From NCBI GenBank assembly GCA_963521065.1, contig CAUQTI010000011.1:1-64000 (forward strand): a stretch of DNA of 64,000 bases, written 5' to 3'. Each line of letters begins with the position of its first letter. Within the stretch, counting starts at the first letter, position 1. Positions 16,920-25,885 of this stretch are shown here, in pieces. Below the pieces are notes generated by a model. That model ran no database searches. It saw only the letters and a list, made by a program, of their open reading frames with translations, and was not told the DNA's origin. This DNA is from IOR16 sp963521065. GTDB lineage: Bacteria; Bacillota; Clostridia; Peptostreptococcales; Anaerovoracaceae. Position numbers and translations under genes: made by a program.

Positions 16920-17728
16920 TCTTTGCTCCCACTTTCTATCATCTGCTTGATCCAGTCTCTCTGAGACATCTCCATCAAATTATTTTTTCCTTCTATTGAT
17001 ATTGTTTTAGAAGGAGATATTGTATTAATCTCATCCATGGTGAGGTTTGCTTCCAGTTCAATCCCCTCAGCGGAAACCGTTAGTACCGCTCCTCGAAAAT
17101 AGCAATCTTGATCAACAAAAAATGTAAAGTTTAGCTGCGAGTGTTCTACTATGCTTTTTGGTAGAACACCTTGTGAGGAATCCGCCCACCCGACCGCCTT
17201 CAAAAACGCTTCGGTTTCTATCTCCATAGAGTATGCCGTAACATAGACCGGCAGCTCCAAGCGATGTACCATTATTCGCTTGATCTCCTTTTTCTTTTCA
17301 ATATCAGGCAGTCTGTTCAGTTCGCTTTCTATATGTTCTAAATCTATTTTTGTTTCATCTAGATTATCCAAAGGCACATAAAAATTCAACGGAAACACTT
17401 TCTCTTCAGCGAGAAAAGCATCTCCTTCTACAAGAACAACCCGTTGCTCTGCATCGTAAAAAAGTTGCCCCTTCACAGCTAAATTATTTGCAATAAACCA
17501 AATCCATTTCTCCGTATCCTGTTCCCCTTCTTGATCCAATGTACAAGTAACCTGAAATTTTGCCTGCGCACTAGTGCTATTTTCGAATATCCTCAATAAG
17601 GATTGTGTAATCCTCTGTTCAGGTTTTATGATATATCCGCAATTGTAGATCAAAGCAGAGATAAAGATAGTAAGGCAAACAAGGAAAAGTCCTATTGGTA
17701 CCTGATTTTTCTTCAACAAACTCATCAT
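16916..17728 (-). CDS. Membrane-anchored extracytoplasmic protein of unknown function
   Basis: 270 residues. One N-terminal helix (about 11-30, PIGLFLVCLTIFISALIYNC) is followed by a soluble, beta-rich domain. Phrases such as QAKFQVTCTLDQEGEQDTE, RIMVHRLELPVYVTAY and LNFTFFVDQDCYFRGAVLTV suggest a curved beta-sheet of the lipoprotein-carrier type, but I cannot assign a family. The start overlaps the PP2C stop codon by 4 bp, and its own stop overlaps the start of the next lipoprotein gene, so it belongs to the pilus operon. Confidence 0.6.
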   Translation of the reverse strand: MMSLLKKNQVPIGLFLVCLTIFISALIYNCGYIIKPEQRITQSLLRIFENSTSAQAKFQVTCTLDQEGEQDTEKWIWFIANNLAVKGQLFYDAEQRVVLVEGDAFLAEEKVFPLNFYVPLDNLDETKIDLEHIESELNRLPDIEKKKEIKRIMVHRLELPVYVTAYSMEIETEAFLKAVGWADSSQGVLPKSIVEHSQLNFTFFVDQDCYFRGAVLTVSAEGIELEANLTMDEINTISPSKTISIEGKNNLMEMSQRDWIKQMIESGSKE

Positions 17729-18537
17729 CTATTCCACCATCGCTTGCAACCATCATGCTTGTTAATTTTGACAAGGATAATCGAAATATTATCGTGGGCT
17801 CCCAACTGATAAATTCTCTCCACCATTGATTGAAGAAGTTCCTGATAACTCTGCTCCGTTTTTTTTCTTTGTTCAAAAAAGTGGACAAGCTCACTATCTG
17901 TGTAATAATTATAGAATCCGTCGCTACAAAGAATATATAAGTCATCTTTTTTTAAGGAAACCTGATTTTGAAAGAATTCGCACCATTCCCTATATCCCAA
18001 ACACCGTGTTATCGCATGCTTGTTTTTATGAAAAATGGCTTCCTCTTCTTTCAATAGTCCCTTTCTAATTTGCTGAGATACCCATGTATGATCTTCCGTT
18101 AGTAGCTCCAGTTCATTCTTCCTTATTTGATAAATCCGGCTATCACCAATGTGAATAATACGACCTTGATCATTCACTAGAATTAACACAGAAAACGTAG
18201 TGGCCATCAAACCTTCCTTCTTACCGCTTTCTTCAAAAATTTTTAGATTAATAAGCTCTGCTTCAACTTTTAAATCTTTAGCAATACAATCGATACTTTT
18301 CTTTTGGCTTAGCAAAACAGGAAGCTTATGATCCCACCAGGCGTTTACCTCTAAAACGGCCTGTTCACTTGCCTCTTTTCCTCGATCTAACCCGCCTACT
18401 CCATCGGCTATAATAAACAGCCCAAAAGTCCCCCATTGATTCTCACCAGTATTGATTAAAATGGCATCTTCATTGTTTACTTTTTTTTTCCCTTTGTCCG
18501 TGACGGAGGCCACTTCAAAATCATATTTCCCCGGCAT
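17725..18537 (-). CDS. PP2C-family Ser/Thr protein phosphatase
   Basis: 270 residues, a compact PPM/PP2C phosphatase. Metal-site motifs are present: NNEDAI near the N-terminus, FIIADGVGG, HIGDSRIYQI, LCSDGFYNYY and a C-terminal GAHDNISIILVKI. All aspartates expected for the two-metal centre appear to be there. No transmembrane helix, so it acts in the cytoplasm. It lies 1 bp downstream of the FHA gene and in the same operon as the Ser/Thr kinase, the usual writer/eraser/reader trio. It should reverse phosphorylation by the 34476-36659 kinase. Confidence 0.88.
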   Translation of the reverse strand: MPGKYDFEVASVTDKGKKKVNNEDAILINTGENQWGTFGLFIIADGVGGLDRGKEASEQAVLEVNAWWDHKLPVLLSQKKSIDCIAKDLKVEAELINLKIFEESGKKEGLMATTFSVLILVNDQGRIIHIGDSRIYQIRKNELELLTEDHTWVSQQIRKGLLKEEEAIFHKNKHAITRCLGYREWCEFFQNQVSLKKDDLYILCSDGFYNYYTDSELVHFFEQRKKTEQSYQELLQSMVERIYQLGAHDNISIILVKINKHDGCKRWWNR

Positions 18538-18538
18538 G

Positions 18539-20071
18539 CTATGCTCCTATCCCAGGCAATAAAAACGTATATTTGTCTTTCGCCAATGTAATCGTATCAG
18601 TAGAACAAAGTGGGTATTTCATGTTCGGGTCCAGCTTCGTTTCATTCAACCACGTTCCGTTGGTTGAACTCAAATCTATTACATAATACTGCCCATTCTC
18701 TTGAATAATCTGTGCATGCATTCTGCTGATATGTTTACTGGTGCATATCAAATCAACCCCTTGATGACTCTTTCCCATGATAAACGGATTGGACGAAATC
18801 GACACTCTCGTGTCCATACCGCCCTCCGCATGGATCAAGTATGCATAGCTCTGCTCTTGATCCATGATAATCGTACAATCATTTTCCACATTAATCATGG
18901 TTTGCTCGGACGTATTGTGAACTGACTCGTCGTTTATAGGCTGAGATGATTTCCACTTTTGTTGTTTTTGAATAGGCGTATTCTCTATTTTCACGTCCTC
19001 TAATTTTTGCTCTTGGCGCATGCGTTTAGGTTTTTTTTTCTCTTGCTTTTCTTTTTTGGGGGCTGGTTTTTCTCCCTCTAATGAAAGAATCTTTCTGACA
19101 ATCAAGAAGTCGATCACTAGAATAATTAAACCAAAGCCTGCAATCTGCGCTCCATCAAAAGCCTTTAATACTCCCCACTGGATAGGCGCTGCTACTCCCA
19201 GCATAACAAGAATCTGAATTAAAACAATACGTAAGATCATATTGCTCTCCGCTTGAGGTTTGCTTTTATCTCGTTGTCCCTTCTTTGCTTTTTGCCTCTC
19301 CGTTTTATCTCCTATGCTCTTCTTAATCAGCATATCTTTTGTACCGGAACTCAAACCACTATCTTGCTTTACATACTCTTGTTTCAACTCTATTGGACTT
19401 TCAACTTCTGCTACAGAAGAAACTTCCTTCGAAAAATTTACTGGCTCCAACGGAACAGGTTTTATTCTCAGAGGTACATCCTGATGTATTCCCATGTATT
19501 GCTCTTTCACTTGATTGATTTTTTCAGCAAATCCTTTGAAATTAAAATGCACGCTATTCATTTCCTTTAACAAAATTTGAATGGCATCCCCGACTCCAGC
19601 GCTAATCTGCACATGATTACTCAAATATTCAAACAATTCCTTAAACTTCTCTTTCAAGGGATACTCTGCCGTCTTTATTGGTAAGTAAAGAAGTGCTGGT
19701 TTCATATCTTTATCTACAAAGATCTTATCCTTATCCAAAACATATCGGTTTTCTTCCAAAAAAAGCTTGTTGCTATTTAACAGGATATGTACAAGCGATT
19801 CAAAAAAAATGATAAACTGTTTACCCTCTAATTTATTTCTATCCACATGTCGTTCCAGTTCTTCAAAAAGAGAGGTATCATACCAAAGCTCTATTTCTTC
19901 ATTCCTTCTTCGCCTATCAAACTTGATAAGTCCCAAGGCTTCATTATGTTCCAGCATTTCAGCCTGATAGTTGATCATATCGTCACTGTCTGTCAACGAT
20001 ACCACGAAATAATTGGCCAGAGCTTCCCTTTCTACTCGATAGGATATAGTTTTCCCCAGCTTTTCCAACAT
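18539..20071 (-). CDS. FHA-domain protein with N-terminal DUF6382-like region
   Basis: About 510 residues from the ATG at 20071, which has GGAGG 7 nt upstream; an in-frame ATG at 20086 overlaps the preceding stop and has no such site. The N-terminal 220 residues resemble the DUF6382 module of clostridial FHA proteins. A hydrophobic pair follows (about 277-325, MILRIVLIQILVMLGVAAP, FGLIILVIDFLIV), then a Lys/Glu-rich linker. The C-terminal FHA domain (about 425-495) has the phosphothreonine-binding marks GKS, SRMHAQI and SSTNGTWLN. It is the likely reader of threonine phosphorylation in the pilus system. Thr residues just before the FHA domain (SEQTMINV, CTIIMD) could be self-ligands, as in GarA. 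Confidence 0.82.
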   Translation of the reverse strand: MLEKLGKTISYRVEREALANYFVVSLTDSDDMINYQAEMLEHNEALGLIKFDRRRRNEEIELWYDTSLFEELERHVDRNKLEGKQFIIFFESLVHILLNSNKLFLEENRYVLDKDKIFVDKDMKPALLYLPIKTAEYPLKEKFKELFEYLSNHVQISAGVGDAIQILLKEMNSVHFNFKGFAEKINQVKEQYMGIHQDVPLRIKPVPLEPVNFSKEVSSVAEVESPIELKQEYVKQDSGLSSGTKDMLIKKSIGDKTERQKAKKGQRDKSKPQAESNMILRIVLIQILVMLGVAAPIQWGVLKAFDGAQIAGFGLIILVIDFLIVRKILSLEGEKPAPKKEKQEKKKPKRMRQEQKLEDVKIENTPIQKQQKWKSSQPINDESVHNTSEQTMINVENDCTIIMDQEQSYAYLIHAEGGMDTRVSISSNPFIMGKSHQGVDLICTSKHISRMHAQIIQENGQYYVIDLSSTNGTWLNETKLDPNMKYPLCSTDTITLAKDKYTFLLPGIGA

Positions 20072-20085
20072 TTTAGATACCTCCA

Positions 20086-20619
20086 TTAAAATTTTAATAA
20101 CAACTCCGTCATCATTGCAAGCAACACAAAAGGGGCAAAGGGTAACGCCGTCTTTCTTGTCACCCGCCTAAAAACAATTAAGATCAAGCCCAACAAACCA
20201 CTTACAACAAGGGCATACAGAAGGATCATAAAGCTTGCCTTCAACCCAAAAATCAATCCTAAAACAGCAAATAATTTTGCATCTCCCATGCCGATCTGCC
20301 CTCTTGTTCCACGAGAAGCTAAAAACAACAGACCGCCTACAATGAGTACCCCTAATGCCGCAGAAGCAAAAGTCACAAAGGGATTTACAGGTAATATTAA
20401 GATTCCCATTAACGCCGTAGCCATCATATACTTGTTTGGAATGAGATGCGTTTTCCAATCAATGAAAGCTAACACAAGGGCGAATAAGAAAGCAAAACTA
20501 TAAATGGAAAATTCTACAGTGAATCCCAACAGATACCACAAAAATACCTCCAATAGTAAAGCTATTGGAGTGAAGATCACCCAATCTCGATCTATTCGCT
20601 GAAGTAAGTTCCATTTCAT
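20086..20619 (-). CDS. Prepilin peptidase (A24 family, TadV/CpaA type), copy 1
   Basis: 177 residues, about six membrane helices. Both catalytic aspartates are in place: D in FIDWKTHLIPNKYM, and GMGDAKLFA. It lacks the N-terminal Cys-rich methylase domain of PilD/ComC, so it is the short form typical of Tad loci. GGAAGGAGACTGTT precedes the ATG. It should cut the Flp pilins and TadE/TadG-like pseudopilins. A second A24 enzyme lies at 37247-37798. Confidence 0.88.
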   Translation of the reverse strand: MKWNLLQRIDRDWVIFTPIALLLEVFLWYLLGFTVEFSIYSFAFLFALVLAFIDWKTHLIPNKYMMATALMGILILPVNPFVTFASAALGVLIVGGLLFLASRGTRGQIGMGDAKLFAVLGLIFGLKASFMILLYALVVSGLLGLILIVFRRVTRKTALPFAPFVLLAMMTELLLKF

Positions 20620-20650
20620 AACAGTCTCCTTCCTACGTACTATTTTCGTA

Positions 20651-21367
20651 TTATGATTTTATTCGCTCAAAAAACGACGAATCTTTCAATGTCATATACT
20701 CCTCTCGTGCTCCCTTCGTAAAACCTTTTTCCACACAGGTTGACACAATAGGAAAATCAAACGACTTTAAAAGTGGCAGCTCCACTTTCATGCTATATCT
20801 AGCCTGTATCACGATATCTTCTTCTCCAAAATAATCTTGGTATTCATAGGATTCAGAGCCTGACAAAGCGCCTTTGGGCAATTTATATAACGTCATTTCG
20901 ACTCTACCAGCATCAATTTTAGATCCCTCAATCAACCTCATAAGCATTCTCTCCGAAGCACTTTCCATGTAGGAATCTATCGCACCAATCGCCATATCTG
21001 ACAAGAGTATCTTTAACTTGGTTCGGATGAAGTTTTTGGTTAAATCCTCAACTGGTCCATAGCCCTCTGTTATGCGATTTCCTGAAATCATATCCTCAAT
21101 AATCGTTGAGATAAGTTCTTCTTTTTTTGAATTAAATTCTGCCCAATCATCCTGAGTATCTAGTACTTCACCAATTTTTGTATGCACGTAAACACCATTA
21201 GCGGTGTATTTTGCCGCTTGATCTACCGCATGATTCAACGCTAGATATGCATTGCATACATTCACCAAATACATCATACACATGAAAAGCAAGAGGAAAG
21301 CAGGTAATGCGATTACTGCTTCCACTGTCATAGATCCCTGTTCCCCATTGTGTTTTCTTTTTCCCAT
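20651..21367 (-). CDS. TadE/TadG-like pseudopilin, 238 residues
   Basis: The N-terminal motif EQGSMTVEAVIALPAFLLLF is a type IV prepilin-like cleavage site (Gly, then Glu at +5) followed by a long hydrophobic helix, as in TadE. The rest is a soluble extracytoplasmic domain without a recognised family. It precedes the prepilin peptidase by 31 bp and follows the DUF5702 protein. Probably a minor pilin or assembly factor. Confidence 0.75.
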   Translation of the reverse strand: MGKRKHNGEQGSMTVEAVIALPAFLLLFMCMMYLVNVCNAYLALNHAVDQAAKYTANGVYVHTKIGEVLDTQDDWAEFNSKKEELISTIIEDMISGNRITEGYGPVEDLTKNFIRTKLKILLSDMAIGAIDSYMESASERMLMRLIEGSKIDAGRVEMTLYKLPKGALSGSESYEYQDYFGEEDIVIQARYSMKVELPLLKSFDFPIVSTCVEKGFTKGAREEYMTLKDSSFFERIKS

Positions 21368-21394
21368 ATCTCTGCTGCTCTTTTCTAATATCTA

Positions 21395-23218
21395 TTAATA
21401 CTCAAAGGAATGTCTCTTCGTTATAACATATCTTCCGTTCTGAAACCCATTGACATGAAAATTATTTAATGGAAGCATCGGAAGAAAGAGTAGATTTACA
21501 CTGACCTGCACCTCTGTATTTACTTTCGTATATAAATCCGATGCCCTTATACTACTGTCGTTCAAAGTGCCTCCATTGATATTTGCCATTAACAATCGGC
21601 GCACTCTACTCAACAAATCTGCTTCATTCGCAAAAAACAATTGAATATAAAGAAGGTCGGAATAGCCAAGCCCAACAACTTCTTTTGCTGAATTCCATCC
21701 GCCTTTACTTAACAATAAATTAAAAGGTACATATCGCTCACCGGAGTAAATAGTGTACATCGAATTTGCCGTATATGCCAATGCACCTATAAGGGCTACT
21801 GGCCATAGCGGAACCCCTTGTAAGCACAAATCCAGCACATTTATGGTATAACAAAAAAGAAAGATTTTCCCAAAAGTCAGAAGGAGATTAATCCCTTGAT
21901 TATCATCACCATTAAGAATATATTCTATTTCTCCATATTTAAATTGTGATTGTTCTCTTTCTGTCCCTGTAGTGGCGTAGGTGTACCGATCCATTACATA
22001 TTCTACCAAAATATATTTATCCCCTACACGAGGTAGCTCTAATCCCTTTGCCATATGTCGAGTGTTTTCTTGAAAGGTGATAAGCTTCTTCCCATTCGAC
22101 ACGGTACTTATATCGTGATTCTCTGTAACCGGATTTGCCTCTAAACCCGGTATTGTGACATTTATTTTGTCATTACCTTTCCATTGATTGAATGTATTCC
22201 AATCAAGTCGTTTATGCATAGGATAAGACTCTCCCGCTTCCAAGGCATCTATCTTCAATTCAATCTGCCTCTGAGCATCTTCATAACTCTCTTCCTTCTG
22301 CCTCAACTGCTGATTTAATCGTTTAATTCGTTCATAATTAGGTTTCTCTTTAGCATATTCCGCTTCCAACGCATCCTTTAAGTTTAAAATATCCGTCGCA
22401 TAACTTTCCATTTTTTTGATTTCAACACTGGCGAATTTAATCAAGGCTGATTTGTCACTCGACACAGTTTTCATCTCATCAAATTCATCCGATCCTCCTG
22501 CTAAATCAGAAAGGACTCCGTTTTTCAGGTCTACGACCATCTGTTTGTTATTATGTATAATGATATCTAACTCTTCTTCCAAATGATCCACGTCTTTGGA
22601 TAATTCTCGTGGTGTATCTTTAGAGATATCCCCTATTTGGGTTGTCAGAGCATAGCTTTTGTTCTTGTTCAAAAGTCGATCAATATCCGATTCTTTCTTC
22701 TTCGTCAAGTCTTGAGAATATTTAGAATTTAAAACAGACTGGATGACATTTGAAGCCCGTATGGCTGCTCGAACGCCCGTATTGATCGGTGCTTTCGCCT
22801 CCATATAGGCATTAATCTGTCCCTGAAGTACTTCATCATTGGCTAAGGTACGATTATCGTCCCCCATCACTTTTGCCGTATTTTCTAAAATTTCATAGTC
22901 CATAAATCCGTTACTGCTTAACTCCAAATTTTTAGATAGGTAGTCAAAAAAAACTTGCTTTTTTTCTTCTGTTTGATTCGCAAAAATTCCATAGGATCCA
23001 ATCAAATCCTCATTGTATTCGGCCATCAAAGACTTTGTGGAAGCTCGAATCGCAGAATCCAGCTTATTGTCCGCCACCATAATCCGTGAAAGATCAATCA
23101 TAGAGCCCGTTAGCATAATAATACAAAGAAAAATAATAACAAAAAAGATGGTGACTGATCCTCGCTCCGTCTCATATGCTCTTTCACTCGCTGATTTCTT
23201 TTGGCTGCTTTTTTTCAT
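21395..23218 (-). CDS. TadG-like protein with DUF5702-type extracytoplasmic domain
   Basis: 607 residues. It starts with a basic stretch and ERGSVTIFFVIIFLCIIML, a TadG-like anchor helix. A large extracellular part follows, with a coiled-coil region (about 245-340, KIDALEAG, RIKRLNQQLRQKEESYEDAQ) and a second hydrophobic section (about 455-490). The LDSAIRASTKSLMAEYNEDLIGSYGIFA pattern just after the helix is, as I recall, typical of DUF5702 proteins in clostridial Tad loci. A minor pilin or tip component is plausible; function unproven. Confidence 0.7.
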   Translation of the reverse strand: MKKSSQKKSASERAYETERGSVTIFFVIIFLCIIMLTGSMIDLSRIMVADNKLDSAIRASTKSLMAEYNEDLIGSYGIFANQTEEKKQVFFDYLSKNLELSSNGFMDYEILENTAKVMGDDNRTLANDEVLQGQINAYMEAKAPINTGVRAAIRASNVIQSVLNSKYSQDLTKKKESDIDRLLNKNKSYALTTQIGDISKDTPRELSKDVDHLEEELDIIIHNNKQMVVDLKNGVLSDLAGGSDEFDEMKTVSSDKSALIKFASVEIKKMESYATDILNLKDALEAEYAKEKPNYERIKRLNQQLRQKEESYEDAQRQIELKIDALEAGESYPMHKRLDWNTFNQWKGNDKINVTIPGLEANPVTENHDISTVSNGKKLITFQENTRHMAKGLELPRVGDKYILVEYVMDRYTYATTGTEREQSQFKYGEIEYILNGDDNQGINLLLTFGKIFLFCYTINVLDLCLQGVPLWPVALIGALAYTANSMYTIYSGERYVPFNLLLSKGGWNSAKEVVGLGYSDLLYIQLFFANEADLLSRVRRLLMANINGGTLNDSSIRASDLYTKVNTEVQVSVNLLFLPMLPLNNFHVNGFQNGRYVITKRHSFEY

Positions 23219-23252
23219 CGCTGTCCTCTTAACAAAAAATACTGATATTTAC

Positions 23253-23747
23253 TCATTGAAATCCCCTATTTAACAGCTCAATCCCAAGGTCTGTATAACG
23301 GATCGTCTGAATAGAATTATCGGTTATGGTAGTGGCATTTGCGCTTATAGTGATGGTATCTTTACCGGAAAAAAATTGTTTAATCTGTCCCAAGGGGATA
23401 TGAATCTCCTGACAAATAGTGACTTTCAACGTATCCCCAGTCAAGGAGCTTTTTCTTTCAAAACGCACCATTTGCTCCACATCATCAATAGGAAAAATAG
23501 ATTTCTTCAATTCCTCGTTTATTTTATCATAAATATCTGTCTGCTTCACATCTGTATCGCCGTCTCCGCCATGTTCTACTGTGGCGTAAAGAACCGCAGA
23601 GTTCACCGATTTTTGTAGAAATACATGCTGGTACAAAACCATAATCCCAAATATAAACGCAAATACCACGAGAATAAGAAAGGTGAATACTAAAGTGGCT
23701 TCCACCGTATAGCTTCCTTTCTCCCCTCTGTTATCCAAGTCATTCAC
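23253..23747 (-). CDS. TadE-like pseudopilin, 164 residues
   Basis: The N-terminal motif EKGSYTVEATLVFTFLILVV is a prepilin-type site with Glu at +5, followed by a membrane helix and an extracytoplasmic domain ending near GIELLNRGFQ. The GTG start overlaps the stop of the O-antigen-ligase-like gene by 8 bp. It is the second of three TadE/G-like proteins in this operon. Confidence 0.8.
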   Translation of the reverse strand: MNDLDNRGEKGSYTVEATLVFTFLILVVFAFIFGIMVLYQHVFLQKSVNSAVLYATVEHGGDGDTDVKQTDIYDKINEELKKSIFPIDDVEQMVRFERKSSLTGDTLKVTICQEIHIPLGQIKQFFSGKDTITISANATTITDNSIQTIRYTDLGIELLNRGFQ

Positions 23748-25500
23748 CCTCTTTCTGATTTTTTATCTTGTCCGTTAACTGCAACGCTTCTTTCTTTGCC
23801 TGTGTTAAGGATTCCGTCATAACCATATTAGGTTTATGCTTTAACGCATATGCTGTTTCAGGGATTTTTTTTCTCACTTCACGTAAATAATCTTCGATTT
23901 CTAATATCCGATAACTGTAGTATGCGGCCTGCTTCCATTGCCCCTGCTGAAAGGATATATGGGCAAGTTGCAGGGATAACCTCGCCTTTTCTTCCACATA
24001 TTCAATTTTCAGGGGCCTTAGCTTTATCAAGCACTCCGCATCGTACAGTGCATCTTCCCAGCATTCTGCCTCTTTATTACGTCTTAGCAGCTCAACATAA
24101 ACACTTTCATCCATAAATCCACTAGCGGATTCAGCTTGTTGTAATTGTGTGATCGCCTCTTGTGTATCGCGAATTCGAGAGTCAGCTACGAGTGCTTGCG
24201 TATAATAGGGGTTCCATTGCAACGCTTTGTCATTTTTGCCTAAATAGGCATTCAAATCAAAGGCGAAAGCCCATACACTCACTCCTACCATAAAAATCAG
24301 TACAGCTATGGAAAAGTATGGTTTGCTATACCTCATCCTGATGAATTCAAAACACTCTTCTTCCAATGCTATAAACACAACGAACAGATTCAACATAACC
24401 ACAAACTTCCAATCAAAATCCACCAATCCATGGACGAATAATATGATCATTGCCAATGTTCTATCATTTTTCTTCTTGCCTTTGAAAAAACTGCGCCCAA
24501 AAGCTGCTAAAAACAGTATCGTCGCCACAATCCCAAAATCTGCGGCTAACTGTAAAACCCCATTGTGCATCAAAGGCACATCATAATATAAAGCACTTTG
24601 ATATTGTCCTTGAAACAAATAACTATTTCTAGCTCCTACGCCCAATGGATGATCCAAGATCATCCATAACCCGTCTTTATAATAAAAAAGGCGTTCTAGC
24701 CATTCAGTAGTCATAGGGTTTATGGCTCTCACTCTCGGAGCAAATCCGATAAAATTCTTACTCAAAGATAGCACCCAACCCAATAAACAACCTGCCATAG
24801 CAGACGATACCACGGGCAACCACCTGTCACGATGCAAGGCCACAACAGCAATGAGGGAAATGCCCGCCAGTACATAGTTGATCCTAGAAAACGACAATAA
24901 AAGTGCCGCCCATAGTATCATCTGTATAAAAAAGATTTCTCCCCTTTTTTTTTCTATTCCATTTGATAAAATGATACAGATTAAAAGGTACGTAGCAAAG
25001 GTATTGGGATAGGCAATACCGGCAGACAGCCTGCCTTCTGTGAGCACCAAAAAAGATGTATCCGGGTGAAAGCTCAACAATAGGCCTGTACCGGAAAGGA
25101 TAAACCCACAGGACACGAGAACTTCCTTTACCTGCCGTTCCATCTCTGAACCAGCTTGATGCTTCCATTGAATACAGATCAAATAAAAGAGATACGTAGC
25201 GATGATCTGCAAAACACCCAATAATGCCACGCTTTTATCCAATGCCTGATATAGGGAAAAAAGGCAACTTACCGTAAAACCTGCCAAGCAATAAGCGCTT
25301 GAGCTTTTCGCAATAACTAAATCCTTGCTGTTTGAAACAAGCAGTAGAACAAGACAAATTAGGGCACAGATAATTACAAAAAAACTGTACTGCCAACCCC
25401 AATAAGCTGCGTAAGGCAACACCATAAGCACCAGGAGCAAACTCCCCGCGGAGGGCAAGGAAATCATACCAATTCGATCCCTTTTATTCCTGAATTTCAT
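23740..25500 (-). CDS. O-antigen ligase/Wzy-like polytopic membrane protein with TPR tail
   Basis: 586 residues with about 12 membrane helices. A large loop contains the Wzy_C/WaaL marks: GRLSAGIAYPNTFATYLLICI, LDHPLGVGARNSYLFQGQY, VPLMHNGVLQLAADFGI. The C-terminal 170 residues are soluble with TPR-like helices (NPYYTQALVADSRIRDTQEAI). In this superfamily members transfer lipid-linked glycans to lipid A or to pilins (PilO/TfpW, PglL). Its place directly after the two Flp pilins, overlapping the second by 17 bp, makes a pilin glycan transferase an attractive idea. That is inference from context. Confidence 0.75.
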   Translation of the reverse strand: MKFRNKRDRIGMISLPSAGSLLLVLMVLPYAAYWGWQYSFFVIICALICLVLLLVSNSKDLVIAKSSSAYCLAGFTVSCLFSLYQALDKSVALLGVLQIIATYLFYLICIQWKHQAGSEMERQVKEVLVSCGFILSGTGLLLSFHPDTSFLVLTEGRLSAGIAYPNTFATYLLICIILSNGIEKKRGEIFFIQMILWAALLLSFSRINYVLAGISLIAVVALHRDRWLPVVSSAMAGCLLGWVLSLSKNFIGFAPRVRAINPMTTEWLERLFYYKDGLWMILDHPLGVGARNSYLFQGQYQSALYYDVPLMHNGVLQLAADFGIVATILFLAAFGRSFFKGKKKNDRTLAMIILFVHGLVDFDWKFVVMLNLFVVFIALEEECFEFIRMRYSKPYFSIAVLIFMVGVSVWAFAFDLNAYLGKNDKALQWNPYYTQALVADSRIRDTQEAITQLQQAESASGFMDESVYVELLRRNKEAECWEDALYDAECLIKLRPLKIEYVEEKARLSLQLAHISFQQGQWKQAAYYSYRILEIEDYLREVRKKIPETAYALKHKPNMVMTESLTQAKKEALQLTDKIKNQKEGE

Positions 25501-25669
25501 ACACTGCTTGATTAGCGTTTCCGGTCACTTTGCTAAGAATATCCTGAACCCAAATCTTGATTGTTCTACCAAAAATCAATGCAAGGGCAACGAGAATAGC
25601 CACTAACAACACCATCTCTACCGTCCCCAGTCCATCCTCTTCTTTTAAAAATCGTTTTAAAATATTCAT
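25484..25669 (-). CDS. Flp-type pilin 2
   Basis: 61 residues. A short basic leader (MNILKRFLKEEDG) is followed by LGTVEMVLLVAILVALALIF: cleavage after Gly with Glu at +5 and a long hydrophobic helix, the Flp pattern. The mature peptide would be about 48 residues and ends in an Asn/Gln-rich tail. Its stop lies inside the start of the O-antigen-ligase-like gene. The pilin fibre is probably made of this and/or its twin. Confidence 0.85.
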   Translation of the reverse strand: MNILKRFLKEEDGLGTVEMVLLVAILVALALIFGRTIKIWVQDILSKVTGNANQAVYEIQE

Positions 25670-25685
25670 CGTCTTACCTCCTAAC

Positions 25686-25874
25686 CTAATTCGTCAATTC
25701 ATCTACCGCAGAATCGGCTCCTCCTGTCACGGTGGAAATTAAACTGATGACCCAACCCTTTATTGTTCGGCCAAAAATCAATGCAATAGCAACTAGAACC
25801 GCCACTAGCAATACCATTTCTACCGTCCCTAGTCCATCTTCTTCCTTTAAAAATTTCTTTAACCATGTAAACAT
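25686..25874 (-). CDS. Flp-type pilin 1
   Basis: 62 residues, near-identical to its neighbour through the leader and helix (KKFLKEEDGLGTVEMVLLVA) but different at the C-terminus (VISLISTVTGGADSAVDELT instead of VQDILSKVTGNANQAVYEIQ). TAAGGAGGATTAAA precedes the start. The twin gene lies 16 bp downstream. The exposed C-termini differ while the packing helix is conserved, as in duplicated pilins with divided roles. Confidence 0.85.
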   Translation of the reverse strand: MFTWLKKFLKEEDGLGTVEMVLLVAVLVAIALIFGRTIKGWVISLISTVTGGADSAVDELTN

Positions 25875-25885
25875 TTTAATCCTCC

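Noticed and set aside
20072..20086. FHA gene start at 20086
   Set aside because: The GGAGG ribosome binding site lies after this ATG and 7 nt before the one at 20071.
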